Position numbers and translations under genes: made by a program. Below are positions 9,043 through 18,102 of a stretch of 64,000 nucleotides of DNA, in pieces. Positions within the stretch are counted from its first letter, which is position 1. Every line of letters starts with the position of its first letter. Below the pieces are notes generated by a model that was not told the DNA's origin, made no database searches, and saw nothing but the letters and a program-made list of their open reading frames with translations. The DNA comes from BPGX01 sp037447455 (GTDB taxonomy: Bacteria > Bacteroidota > Bacteroidia > B-17B0 > Aurantibacillaceae): assembly GCA_037447455.1 (NCBI GenBank), contig JBBIGQ010000008.1:27067-91066 (forward strand). The letters run 5' to 3'.

Positions 9043-9064
9043 GCCCGACAAAAAAGTCGGGCCT
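9036..9064 (-). terminator. Rho-independent terminator of the rpsT-lipoprotein operon
   Basis: Minus-strand hairpin with stem GCCCGAC / GTCGGGC (9056-9062 with 9043-9049), a six-base loop of T, and a following TTTTGTTTTTT run. It lies 33 bp after the stop of the TPR lipoprotein. Confidence 0.85.
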
Positions 9065-9096
9065 TGAAAAAATTATCGTTTAATGAAACAAATGCT

Positions 9097-10845
9097 TTAT
9101 TTCATAAGATTTTCAAAATCAGAATTACCTTTCATTTTCAAAAATTCAGCATCATCTTTCGCATATTGTTTAAGAGAAGCATCTTTTTCAAATGCTGATT
9201 TTAAGTGTTGAGTTACATCTGCTGTGTTGCCTTTTCTGGCAGCAGCAATGGCTTTCAAATAGTATGAAACGGCTAACTCTTTGTCGTTGCTATTATCAAT
9301 GGTAGAATTAACTGCATCTGCCGAACCACTTAATAGTTGAGCCAATGCTTTATTAAAACCGTTGAAATCCCCAAAAGAACTTACGGACTCGGAATATTTA
9401 CCATCTGCAATGTAAATAATGCCTTTGTTGTAACTAACTTCTTTACCGGTGCCACTGGCTTTATTATAATACTCCATAGCGGCTTTGCGGTTATTTTTCT
9501 TGGCTTCAATAATACCAAGGTTATTGTTGACTATTGGATTTCCATTAGAAGATTGTAATGCTCTTTTTAAGGCCTGTTCTGCTTCATTCATTTTATTTAC
9601 CATAATGAGAGCGGCACCAAGATTATTAGATGTTCTCCAGTCGTTTCCGTATTTCTTTTCAGCTGCCTGATAAATGGCAATTTTGGTATTAATGTCTGTA
9701 AACAAATTAGCGCCATACAATAGTTCTTCAACCGATAAACTATCAGGTGTAGAGGTGCAAAGTGCCTTTATTTGTTCGTCTGTTCTGGATTTTTTATCGG
9801 CTATTAAAATAATTTCTGCTCTTCTTAATTTAGGTAAAATTTTATCGGCTAATTCAAGATAGGTTTTAGAAAGGTTTTTAATTTCTTTTCTTCTTTGGTC
9901 TGGATCCGGATACATAGATAACACGCGAATAATAATGTCCTTGTCTGCAATATTGGATTGTTGAACCATTTCTTTAAATCCTTCCCAGTCCTCACGAGTT
10001 GTAACGATACGATATTGCTCTTTTTCTTTTCCGAATTTGTTATTTTTATCTTTATTGATTTTTTTGAATTCTTCTATCATCGCTTTGATAGCACTGTTGG
10101 CTCTGTCTTTTGCAAGATTTTCGTTTTTGGAGGTTTCACCATCGGGAGATGCAAATGCGGATACTTCCAATCCTTTGATTTCATACCACTGACTCGCAAG
10201 ATAATTAGCAGCATTGGTTCTGAAATTATTCGTTTCTTCACTTTTCAGTTCAGAAGAACGTACTTCAGAGCGATTGATGACATAATAGATATGTGTAGAT
10301 TGATTAGCTGGAGTTGTCTTCACAAAATTATCTTTGGCAAAGAGGGGCTTTTCATCGTGGCGAACCAGTAAGGGGGTAACAATAGTTCCGTCCGCGATTT
10401 CAATAGGATTAAAATCTTTTGTTTTACTTTTAACCTGACCTTTTGCTTTCAGAACAATTTTGGCGGATTTCATACCGGGTTCATAAGCAATTTTTTCAGA
10501 TGTGTAGCCGAATGAACCACCTTTGTCATAACTGATTTTTTGTCCGCTGCCCACTGCTTTATCACCTACCAGAGTGATGGGTTTTAGCTCTTTTTCACCG
10601 CCGTTGTATTTAATAGTAGGTGTAACTACCATGGTTACTTTTTTTGCAAATAATTTGGGATTAAATTTACCCGTAGCAGAAAATTGGATGCTATCCCCGT
10701 GCATTTCAATCGGATTAGGAGATACATTGTATACAATCTCCTTTTGTTTTTTCAGCATTTTACCTAAACCATCGCAGGCCGTCAATAAAACAAGAGAAGA
10801 CCCCGCAAGGAAAAATCCTAACTTGTAAATGTTTTCTTTTATCAT
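9097..10845 (-). CDS. Lipoprotein with OmpA-like and TPR domains
   Basis: 582 residues. The signal peptide ends in the lipobox LLTAC, with lipidated Cys24. An N-terminal beta-rich region (about 35-150) is followed by a segment with GLEVSAFASPDG, then N-x-x-LAKDRA (about 228-248), the peptidoglycan-binding-like OmpA helix-strand motif. TPR repeats follow from about 395 (YGNDWRTSNNLGAALIMVNKMNEAEQALKRAL and NPIVNNNLGIIEAKKNNRKAAMEYY). Related proteins are abundant outer-membrane lipoproteins in the phylum, thought to tether the outer membrane to the wall; some T9SS accessory proteins share this architecture. The gene starts only 12 bp after rpsT, so it is expressed from the ribosomal protein promoter unless a promoter lies within rpsT. 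Confidence 0.75.
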   Translation of the reverse strand: MIKENIYKLGFFLAGSSLVLLTACDGLGKMLKKQKEIVYNVSPNPIEMHGDSIQFSATGKFNPKLFAKKVTMVVTPTIKYNGGEKELKPITLVGDKAVGSGQKISYDKGGSFGYTSEKIAYEPGMKSAKIVLKAKGQVKSKTKDFNPIEIADGTIVTPLLVRHDEKPLFAKDNFVKTTPANQSTHIYYVINRSEVRSSELKSEETNNFRTNAANYLASQWYEIKGLEVSAFASPDGETSKNENLAKDRANSAIKAMIEEFKKINKDKNNKFGKEKEQYRIVTTREDWEGFKEMVQQSNIADKDIIIRVLSMYPDPDQRRKEIKNLSKTYLELADKILPKLRRAEIILIADKKSRTDEQIKALCTSTPDSLSVEELLYGANLFTDINTKIAIYQAAEKKYGNDWRTSNNLGAALIMVNKMNEAEQALKRALQSSNGNPIVNNNLGIIEAKKNNRKAAMEYYNKASGTGKEVSYNKGIIYIADGKYSESVSSFGDFNGFNKALAQLLSGSADAVNSTIDNSNDKELAVSYYLKAIAAARKGNTADVTQHLKSAFEKDASLKQYAKDDAEFLKMKGNSDFENLMK

Positions 10846-10857
10846 AAAAATGTATTT

Positions 10858-11112
10858 TTATTTTAATGAATTAATAAAAATCTGTAGTTGTGATTTTAAT
10901 CTGGCGGCTTTATTTTTATGGATAATATTTCGTTTAGCCAGTTTATCGATCATCGCAATCACAGAAGGCAATTGTTGAGAGGCATCTGCTTTGGATGTTA
11001 CAGATTTTAATTTTTTGATAAATGTTCGTGTGGTTTTAGCATAATACTTGTTATGCAACCGTCTTTTTTCTATTTGTCTTGTTCGTTTAATAGCTGATTT
11101 CAAATTTGGCAT
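10858..11112 (-). CDS. rpsT: 30S ribosomal protein S20
   Basis: 84 residues from the ATG at 11112 (MPNLKSAIKRTRQIEKRRLHN), the conserved start of bS20. The frame is open upstream to 11157, but those residues are not part of the family. The protein is a highly basic helical 16S rRNA-binding protein; KAARLKSQLQIFINSL closes it as expected. It is divergent from acs with a 99-bp shared regulatory region and is followed closely by an OmpA/TPR lipoprotein gene. Confidence 0.95.
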   Translation of the reverse strand: MPNLKSAIKRTRQIEKRRLHNKYYAKTTRTFIKKLKSVTSKADASQQLPSVIAMIDKLAKRNIIHKNKAARLKSQLQIFINSLK

Positions 11113-11129
11113 AGCTTGAATTTTTGGGG

Positions 11130-11137
11130 CGAAGGTA
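11130..11137 (-). promoter_or_regulatory. Probable -7 box (TACCTTCG) for rpsT
   Basis: One mismatch to TAnnTTTG, 17 bp before the rpsT ATG. A TTTG lies 17 bp upstream on the same strand as a possible -33 element, slightly closer than usual. Confidence 0.4.
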
Positions 11138-11186
11138 ATAATTTTTTTACTAAACAAATTATTTTTTCAATTTTATTTTTCTCAAT

Positions 11187-11194
11187 TAAATTTG
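11187..11194 (+). promoter_or_regulatory. -7 box (TAAATTTG) for acs
   Basis: Exact TAnnTTTG match, 17 bp before the chosen ATG at 11212. It excludes in-frame codons from 11116 as the translation start. Confidence 0.6.
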
Positions 11195-11211
11195 CCACAA
11201 ATTATTTATGT

Positions 11212-13131
11212 ATGAAAAGCATTAAAGATTTTAGAATGAAAACATTGGAGGAATATAAGAAAACATACGAATATTCCGTAAAACACCCGGAGGCATTTTG
11301 GGAGGAAGTTGCAGAAAGCTTTCAATGGCGAAAAAAATGGGATAAAGTTTTAGAATGGAACTTCAAAGAGCCCAATGTGAAATGGTTTATTAATGGAAAA
11401 TTAAACATTACTGAAAATTGTTTGGATATTCCTGCTAAACAGCATCCGGATAAAATAGCATTTTATTTTGAACCCAATGAGCCGAATGAAAAAGGGTATT
11501 CGATTACTTACCAAGAATTATTTGAAAAAGTGTGCCAATTAGCCAATGCCCTAAAAGAATTGGGTGTTCAAAAAGGCGATAGGGTCGCCATTTATATGCC
11601 GATGGTGCCCGAAGCAGTGGTAGCAATGCTTGCCTGTGCCCGAATAGGGGCTATTCATTCGGTTGTTTTTGGTGGCTTTTCTGCTCAATCCTTGGCGGAC
11701 AGAATAAATGATGCGGCCTGCAAATTGTTAATTACAGCCGACGCTGCTAAAAGAGGAAATAAACTGGTACCTTTAAAGCAAACGGCCGATGAAGCCCTGC
11801 TTCAAACGTCTTCCATACAAAAGGTTCTGGTATTGCAACATACGAATGTAACAATAAATTTTGATGCAACCAGAGATGTGTGGTGGCAGGATATTGTCCC
11901 CAAACAGGATAAATTTTGTGAACCAGAGATAATGGACAGTGAAGATATGTTATTTATTTTATACACATCTGGTAGTACCGGCAAGCCAAAAGGAGTGGTG
12001 CATACAATAGGCGGTTATATGGTCTTTGTAGCGTATTCTTTTTTAAATGTATTTCAATACGAACCGGAAGATATTTACTGGTGTACGGCAGATGTAGGTT
12101 GGATAACAGGACATTCTTATATTGTATATGGTCCCTTGTTAAATGCAGCAACGTCTGTTATTTTTGAAGGTATACCAACTTATCCGGATGCCGGAAGGTT
12201 CTGGCAAGTGGTAGATAAATACAAAGTAACACATTTTTATACGGCGCCCACCGCTATTCGCTCATTAGAATCTTTTGGAACAGAAATTATTAAAAAGTAT
12301 CAATTAGACAGTTTAAAAGTATTGGGAAGTGTAGGAGAACCTATTAACGAAGAAGCATGGGAATGGTATCATAAAAACATTGGCAAAGGTAAATGTCCGA
12401 TTGTAGATACATGGTGGCAAACGGAAACAGGCGGTATTTTAATTTCGCCATTAGCCAATATTACCCCCTTAAAACCGTCTTTTGCTACTTTACCATTACC
12501 CGGCATCCAACTGGTTTTGGTAGATGACAAAGGCAATGAAATAAAAGGAAATAATGTTGAAGGAAATTTGTGCATTCAGTTTCCGTGGCCATCTATTATA
12601 AGAACAACGTATGGCAATCATGAAAGATGTCGTCAAACGTATTTTTCAACGTATCCGGATTTGTACTTTACAGGCGATGGATGTAAAAGAGATTCGGATG
12701 GATTTTATAGAATAACGGGGAGGGTAGATGATGTCATCAATGTGTCGGGGCATAGAATAGGAACAGCAGAAGTAGAAGATGCTATCAATCAGCATCCGGA
12801 TATTGTAGAAAGCGCAATGGTGGGTTATCCGCACCCTATAAAAGGACAAGGCATTTATGCGTATGTGATACCCAATAAGGAGATTAAAGAGGTAAAACAA
12901 TTACATAAAGAAATTAATGAGTTTATTACAAAAATTATTGGGCCTATCGCAAAAGCAGATGTGATTCAAGTAGTTTCTGGCTTACCTAAAACAAGAAGTG
13001 GAAAAATTATGCGCCGGATTTTGAGAAAAATTGCTGAAGGAGAAACCAATAATTTAGGAGATACCACTACGTTATTGGATCCTTCGGTAGTTGAAGAAAT
13101 TAAAGAAGGTAAAAACAAATCTGTTCTCTAA
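11212..13131 (+). CDS. acs: Acetyl-CoA synthetase (acetate-CoA ligase)
   Basis: 639 residues from the ATG at 11212; a second ATG at 11236 is also possible. The enzyme activates acetate with ATP and CoA through acetyl-AMP. The adenylate-forming signature YTSGSTGKPKG is near residues 251-261, the substrate region has WWQTETGG, and the hinge motif YRITGRVDDVINVSGHR is intact. The C-terminal PKTRSGKIMRR carries the catalytic Lys (about residue 598) that is commonly controlled by acetylation. Length is typical. It is monocistronic by position, with a promoter box immediately upstream, and is divergent from rpsT. Confidence 0.96.
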   Translation: MKSIKDFRMKTLEEYKKTYEYSVKHPEAFWEEVAESFQWRKKWDKVLEWNFKEPNVKWFINGKLNITENCLDIPAKQHPDKIAFYFEPNEPNEKGYSITYQELFEKVCQLANALKELGVQKGDRVAIYMPMVPEAVVAMLACARIGAIHSVVFGGFSAQSLADRINDAACKLLITADAAKRGNKLVPLKQTADEALLQTSSIQKVLVLQHTNVTINFDATRDVWWQDIVPKQDKFCEPEIMDSEDMLFILYTSGSTGKPKGVVHTIGGYMVFVAYSFLNVFQYEPEDIYWCTADVGWITGHSYIVYGPLLNAATSVIFEGIPTYPDAGRFWQVVDKYKVTHFYTAPTAIRSLESFGTEIIKKYQLDSLKVLGSVGEPINEEAWEWYHKNIGKGKCPIVDTWWQTETGGILISPLANITPLKPSFATLPLPGIQLVLVDDKGNEIKGNNVEGNLCIQFPWPSIIRTTYGNHERCRQTYFSTYPDLYFTGDGCKRDSDGFYRITGRVDDVINVSGHRIGTAEVEDAINQHPDIVESAMVGYPHPIKGQGIYAYVIPNKEIKEVKQLHKEINEFITKIIGPIAKADVIQVVSGLPKTRSGKIMRRILRKIAEGETNNLGDTTTLLDPSVVEEIKEGKNKSVL

Positions 13132-13251
13132 TGCTTGTTTGTTTTACAATAGATTAGATAGCCAAATTATTTTTTGTCTCTGAGAAACTGTACCTTAAAT
13201 TTTATGACAGGCCTCTGAATTTAAGTCCTTACCACTCAATTATTTTTTTAC
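13132..13251. other. Intergenic region acs-MCE gene
   Basis: Contains an 8-bp inverted repeat, CTTAAATT (13194-13201) / AATTTAAG (13218-13225), with a 16-nt spacer and no T-run directly after it. It may be a weak terminator for acs or chance in AT-rich DNA. Confidence 0.3.
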
Positions 13252-13259
13252 TACCTTTG
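13252..13259 (+). promoter_or_regulatory. -7 box (TACCTTTG) for the MCE/Fe-S operon
   Basis: Exact TAnnTTTG, 16 bp before the ATG at 13276. Confidence 0.6.
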
Positions 13260-13275
13260 CCTGCTTATTAAAATA

Positions 13276-14241
13276 ATGTCAATGAAGTTCTCTTTCAGAA
13301 AAGAATATCTGATAGCCCTTGTGGTTATTTTTGCAATTGCCTGTTTGTATTGGGGTATTAAATTCCTGAAAGGCGTTGAAATGTTTTCCAAAAAAACAGT
13401 TCTCTATGCGGTGTATCCTCGTTTAGATAATTTAATAGAAGCCAATCCTGTATTGGTAAAGGGCTATAAAATTGGGACAGTGAATAAAATTTCTCTTATC
13501 AGAAGAGGAGATTCTTATGAGGTATTGGTAAAAATGCTGATAACGGAAAGCGTGAGGATACCTAAAAATTCAATAGCAAAGGTTATCAGCATGGACCTAC
13601 TGGGTTCTAAAGCCATTGAAATTACTTATGGTAATAGCAGTGAAATGGCAATTGAAAACGATACGCTTTTATCAGAAACAGAACAGGGGCTGAAAGAATC
13701 TGTTGATAAAAGAATAGCCCCCCTGCAAGCTAAAATAGAAAATCTCATTGGTTCAATTGATAGTGTGGCAACTATTGTTACGTATGTATTGAATAAAACA
13801 TCGAGGCAAAATATTATTGCTTCTTTAGAAAGTACCCGTAAAGCCATTTTGAGTTTAGAGCATACAGCACAGACGTTTGAACAGGATGCAGAGAAAATTT
13901 CTCAAATTATTTCTAAATTAAACTCTATTCTTACTACATTAGATAAAAATTTACCGTCTATTACAAAAAATTTTAATCAACTATCGGATAGTTTGGCGAA
14001 TGCACCGTTAAAAAATACCATAAAAGATTTAAACAAAACTCTGATTGAAACAAAATTATTGTTGGCGAATATCAACGAAGGCAAAGGAACATTAGGTAAA
14101 CTGGCAAAAAATGATTCTGTTTATAATAATTTGAATAAGTCGCTGGCTAATCTTGAGCAATTGTTGGCTGATATGAAAACACATCCCAAACGCTATGTAC
14201 ATTTCTCTCTCTTTGGTAAAAAAGAAAAAATAAAAAAATAA
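13276..14241 (+). CDS. MCE/MlaD-family lipid transport protein
   Basis: 321 residues. One N-terminal membrane anchor (about 10-30) is followed by a single MCE domain (about 38-118: VYPRLDNLIEANPVLVKGYKIGTVNKI ... MDLLGSKAIEITYG) and a long helical tail (about 130-300). MCE proteins form hexameric rings or tubes that carry phospholipids between inner and outer membranes; the helical tail fits a periplasm-spanning tunnel. A usual mlaE/mlaF permease and ATPase pair is not adjacent. The Fe-S oxidoreductase gene follows after 6 bp with an AAAGGA ribosome-binding site, an arrangement common in the phylum. A second ATG, at 13282, is an alternative start. Confidence 0.85.
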   Translation: MSMKFSFRKEYLIALVVIFAIACLYWGIKFLKGVEMFSKKTVLYAVYPRLDNLIEANPVLVKGYKIGTVNKISLIRRGDSYEVLVKMLITESVRIPKNSIAKVISMDLLGSKAIEITYGNSSEMAIENDTLLSETEQGLKESVDKRIAPLQAKIENLIGSIDSVATIVTYVLNKTSRQNIIASLESTRKAILSLEHTAQTFEQDAEKISQIISKLNSILTTLDKNLPSITKNFNQLSDSLANAPLKNTIKDLNKTLIETKLLLANINEGKGTLGKLAKNDSVYNNLNKSLANLEQLLADMKTHPKRYVHFSLFGKKEKIKK

Positions 14242-14247
14242 AAGGAT

Positions 14248-15546
14248 ATGAGTAGTATTATTTTTACAGTAATAGTGCTGATGGCATCGGGTTACTTTGT
14301 GTACAATATTCGTAAAATCCGAAGAAATATTTTGCTTGGCAAGGAAGTTGTTTTTAATTCTTCTTCTCAAGAGCGTTGGAGCAATATGTTGAGGGTGGCA
14401 TTAGGACAAAGCAAGATGGTAACGCGTCCCGTAGCCGGTATTTTACATATTTTGGTGTACGCAGGGTTTGTTTTAATCAATATTGAAGTGTTGGAAATTA
14501 TTTTGGATGGGATTTTGGGTACGCATCGTTTGTTTTCTGTAATGGGAGGGTTTTATGATTTTTTGATAGCTTTTTTTGAGATACTGGCATTGTTTGTTTT
14601 TGTGAGCGTTGTTATTTTTTGGATGAGAAGAAATGTGTTGAAATTAAGCAGATTTCAACATCGGGATTTGAAAGGGTTTCCATTTAAAGATGCAAATTTT
14701 ATTTTAATTATGGAGATGATTTTAATGACTGCTTTAATGCTTTCAAATGCATCTGATAAAATACTTCAAGAGAGAAGTATTGAACATTATGTGTCAGCAG
14801 GAAGTTTTCCGGTGTCATCGTTATTCATTCCGTTTTTGCAAAATATATCAACCGAAAAATTAATTTTAATAGAACGCGGTTTTTGGTGGTTGCATATCAT
14901 TGGTATTTTGGCTTTCTTAAATTACTTACCAATATCCAAACATTTGCATATTATTCTGGCTTTTCCTAATACGTATTTCTATGAGCCACAAAAACCACTT
15001 GGTCAGTTCAGAAGAGTTGAAGAAGTGAGTGATGTTGTTATCCCTAATTTTGACCCCAACTATGCGGCTCGTACTGATGCGAATACAGAAGTTATTTTTG
15101 GTGCAAAAGATGTGTTTGATTTAAGCTGGAAACAATTGTTAGAGGCCTATACCTGTACAGAGTGTGGTCGTTGTACTTCGGTTTGTCCACAAAATACAAC
15201 AGGAAAATTGTTATCTCCACGGAAGATTATGATGAGTGTAAGAGACAGAGTAGAAGAAGTGGGAAGAAATATAGATACGAATGGAAAATTTACAGATGAT
15301 GGAAAAAACTTGTTTTCTTATATCAGCGAAGAAGAAATATGGGCTTGTAATACTTGCAATGCCTGTGCTGAAGAATGTCCGGTGAACATCAATCCATTAG
15401 CAATTATTATGGAGTTGCGATACAATTTAATTCTTGAGCAAAGCAAAGCACCCGCTTCTCTGAATGCGATGTTATCTAACATTGAAAATAATGGAGCGCC
15501 GTGGCAGTTTTCAAGTTCTGATCGTTTAAATTGGATAAATAGTTAG
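14248..15546 (+). CDS. Membrane-bound (4Fe-4S) oxidoreductase, HdrC-like
   Basis: 432 residues. The N-terminal half has about five membrane segments of the kind seen in NarI/HdrE-type electron-transfer proteins. A cytosolic dicluster ferredoxin domain follows: C303-x2-C306-x2-C309-x3-C313-P and C367-x2-C370-x2-C373-x3-C377-P. It probably moves electrons between a quinone and a soluble partner. In many Bacteroidota the next gene encodes a partner with CCG cysteine domains (HdrB/GlpC-like); here the next gene is a TonB receptor on the opposite strand, so the partner is missing locally. The exact substrate is unknown. Confidence 0.8.
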   Translation: MSSIIFTVIVLMASGYFVYNIRKIRRNILLGKEVVFNSSSQERWSNMLRVALGQSKMVTRPVAGILHILVYAGFVLINIEVLEIILDGILGTHRLFSVMGGFYDFLIAFFEILALFVFVSVVIFWMRRNVLKLSRFQHRDLKGFPFKDANFILIMEMILMTALMLSNASDKILQERSIEHYVSAGSFPVSSLFIPFLQNISTEKLILIERGFWWLHIIGILAFLNYLPISKHLHIILAFPNTYFYEPQKPLGQFRRVEEVSDVVIPNFDPNYAARTDANTEVIFGAKDVFDLSWKQLLEAYTCTECGRCTSVCPQNTTGKLLSPRKIMMSVRDRVEEVGRNIDTNGKFTDDGKNLFSYISEEEIWACNTCNACAEECPVNINPLAIIMELRYNLILEQSKAPASLNAMLSNIENNGAPWQFSSSDRLNWINS

Positions 15547-15612
15547 AGTGCTCAACTCACGAATAAGGCAGGCATAAATAGGTTGTGGAGATGTATTAAT
15601 AAAAAGAGATTT

Positions 15613-17988
15613 TTAGAATACAAGGCCTGCTGTTAGGTAAGGCAACACCGGCAATTGATAAATGATATCGTAAGTAAATCTGTCTACATAGAAAACATTT
15701 TTGCGATTGTAGATGTTTGTGGCACCGGCGTTGAGTTCTAATTTGACTTTGGGCGTAAAGTGATAGAAATAACGAAATCCAATGTCTAAACGATGATAAT
15801 CAATGAGCCGTGCAGAATTGAGTATGCCGGGAATGAAACCTAAATTGGCATTCGCGTTGACATAATTAAAATGGATATTATTGTTGAACGGAATATTAGG
15901 ATAAAAGCCCTGTGTAGGTGTAAAAGGGTAGGGTGAGCCAAAGTTCCATCTTACATTCACTTCGTATTGTTTCTTTCTTCCAAAGTTGTAGGATACAACA
16001 GCATTCAGATTATGTCTTCTGTCGAAAATAGGAGGATAATTGAAAACATTGCCAGTAGAGGGATTGCCATTCCATCTGTTTGTAACCATATAGGAATAAA
16101 CAATCCATACATATAATTTTTTATTTTCATATTTAAGTGTAAAATCTGCGCCCATTGCATCCCCTTGTTCAATGATGTACACTTTTTTGTAGATGTCCGG
16201 AATGTTTTGATTGATTTGATTATCGTCATAGAGTTTGTCCCGATTGACATTAATAATGGTATTAAAAAATTTGTAATATCCTTCTATGTTGATTTCAAAA
16301 AACTTCAAAAAGTCGTATTCCAGTCCGGCAACGGCGTGCCACGCTTTTTGGACAGATGAACTGGTTTGCTTTCTATGACCATTTTTGTCTAAATATTCGT
16401 TGGGGAACTTATCACTGTCTGGACCGTGGATATAGCCATAAAACAGATTGACGACATCGCGGTCAGAATTAGCACTAAAAAGAGATTGAGAATAGAGGCC
16501 GGCAGCTGCTTTCATCCGCAGTGTATTCGTAATATTGTATTTCATTCCTATTCTGGGTTCGGGAGAAAAAATGTTTAAGGTAGCATAATATTGTGTACGA
16601 ATGCCCGGTTCTATTACGAGATGTTTGTCTAAAAGTATCCATCTGAATTTAAAGTAAGCGCCTAATGTGGCAGTAGAACGTTGTTCCTGAATTGGAGAGA
16701 AGTTAGGGTTTTGTATTTGATAGTCCGTATTAAGCACATTGGCATCAATACCAAAACGAATATCGTTTCTGCCAACAAATCGTACAAAGTTAAACCCTGC
16801 ATCAAAATTATTAACAGTACTAGTTTTGGTATCGCCGTTTATGGTATTGTTGGCGTATTTTATTTTGTAGTTTGAGAAATTTGCAAAGCCATCCATAATC
16901 AAATTAGAAGAAGGGGGAATGATGTAAAAATTAGAGCCACCACCAAAATTGCTCCAACTAAAAGTAGCGACATTTTTAAAGTCCGCTTTATCATTGAAAT
17001 TAAATCCAAAAAAATTGATTTTTGAGCCGCTTTGTGTATTAAAGGATGTCTTTGCATAAAGGTCTGTAAAGTAGTATGGCAATCCATTGGTTTTGTTGTT
17101 TGTGAAATCGGCGGCATATTTATATAAGCTAGAAGAAGTTTGTGGCAAATAAGAATGTTTTATTGAAACAATATAAGAGGCGCCGGCTTTATTACTGTCT
17201 TGTTTAATAATAGGTCCTTCCAGGGTGAGTTTGGAAGAAAAGGTAGAGGCCTGAATTTTACCGGTAATATTTTTTTTGTTTCCGTCTTTTGTGCGAATAT
17301 CCATAATAGCAGAGTTTCTGCCACCATATTCTACATTAAATCCGGCAGAATAAACATCGGCTTGTTTGATGAGGTCGTTATCAAAAACAGAAAAAAGCCC
17401 GAGTGAATGGAAGGGATTAAAAATGGTCATTCCATCTAATAATATTTTGTTTTGAACTGGTAGACCGCCCCGGATATAGATTTGTCCGCCTTGATCACCT
17501 GTAGATACAACACCTGGAAGTACCTGCAGATATTGTGCAATATCGGGTTCGCCGATGCTTGGTAGTTTGTTGATGACGATAGGGTCAATTTTAGTTACTG
17601 AGATGTTTACTTTTTCTGTTTTGTCGGTTTTATCTGCTGAAACTTCTACTTCCTGCAACTGAATGTTTTTGCGCTCACCAAAATATTTTTTGCTGATAAC
17701 AGCATTTTCGGTTACATTGATAATATCTTTAATGGTGTCAAAATCCAGTGAAGTAACAATTAAAGTTTGAGTGCCAACAGGGACTTTAGTTAAAGTAAAA
17801 TAGCCATTAAAGTCGGTGCTGGTTCCTATAGTAGTTCCTTTTAAATAGACATTACAGAATGCGGCGGATTCGCCCGTTGATTTAAAATAAATGACTCCTT
17901 TGATAGTGCCGTATTTATTTTGTGAAAATCCTGAACAGAAGATGATAAGATAAATAGAAGTTAAAGTTAAAAAGACGGTCCATCTCAT
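15613..17988 (-). CDS. TonB-dependent outer-membrane receptor
   Basis: 791 residues. Signal peptide 1-23 (ends GFSQ). A CarboxypepD-reg-like beta-sandwich (about 27-110) precedes the plug (about 140-245, including PGVVSTGDQGGQIYIRGG and LLDGMTIFNPFH) and a 22-strand-type barrel ending in Phe, the outer-membrane assembly signal. It takes up or senses a ligand at the cell surface with energy from TonB. There is no SusD partner, FecR/sigma pair or TonB gene nearby, so it is not part of a polysaccharide utilisation locus in this window. Substrate unknown. It is convergent with the Fe-S gene and divergent from the dehydratase gene. Confidence 0.88.
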   Translation of the reverse strand: MRWTVFLTLTSIYLIIFCSGFSQNKYGTIKGVIYFKSTGESAAFCNVYLKGTTIGTSTDFNGYFTLTKVPVGTQTLIVTSLDFDTIKDIINVTENAVISKKYFGERKNIQLQEVEVSADKTDKTEKVNISVTKIDPIVINKLPSIGEPDIAQYLQVLPGVVSTGDQGGQIYIRGGLPVQNKILLDGMTIFNPFHSLGLFSVFDNDLIKQADVYSAGFNVEYGGRNSAIMDIRTKDGNKKNITGKIQASTFSSKLTLEGPIIKQDSNKAGASYIVSIKHSYLPQTSSSLYKYAADFTNNKTNGLPYYFTDLYAKTSFNTQSGSKINFFGFNFNDKADFKNVATFSWSNFGGGSNFYIIPPSSNLIMDGFANFSNYKIKYANNTINGDTKTSTVNNFDAGFNFVRFVGRNDIRFGIDANVLNTDYQIQNPNFSPIQEQRSTATLGAYFKFRWILLDKHLVIEPGIRTQYYATLNIFSPEPRIGMKYNITNTLRMKAAAGLYSQSLFSANSDRDVVNLFYGYIHGPDSDKFPNEYLDKNGHRKQTSSSVQKAWHAVAGLEYDFLKFFEINIEGYYKFFNTIINVNRDKLYDDNQINQNIPDIYKKVYIIEQGDAMGADFTLKYENKKLYVWIVYSYMVTNRWNGNPSTGNVFNYPPIFDRRHNLNAVVSYNFGRKKQYEVNVRWNFGSPYPFTPTQGFYPNIPFNNNIHFNYVNANANLGFIPGILNSARLIDYHRLDIGFRYFYHFTPKVKLELNAGATNIYNRKNVFYVDRFTYDIIYQLPVLPYLTAGLVF

Positions 17989-18102
17989 AGTGTTGTATAG
18001 AAATTAGGGGTGCTGAATGTAGGATAAAGAATAAGTATTTGCAAGTTTCAGAAATAAATAGGTGGATTGGGATAAATTAACGAAATTTGAGCACAAAAAG
18101 TT

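Noticed and set aside
9958..10371. 137-codon plus-strand open frame
   Set aside because: Antisense shadow of the OmpA/TPR lipoprotein; Phe/Ile-rich with no family resemblance.
13194..13225. Inverted repeat CTTAAATT/AATTTAAG after acs as a terminator
   Set aside because: AT-only stem with a 16-nt loop and no adjoining T-run; likely chance in AT-rich sequence.
15613..17988. TonB receptor as part of a polysaccharide utilisation locus
   Set aside because: No SusD, glycoside hydrolase or regulator gene is adjacent.
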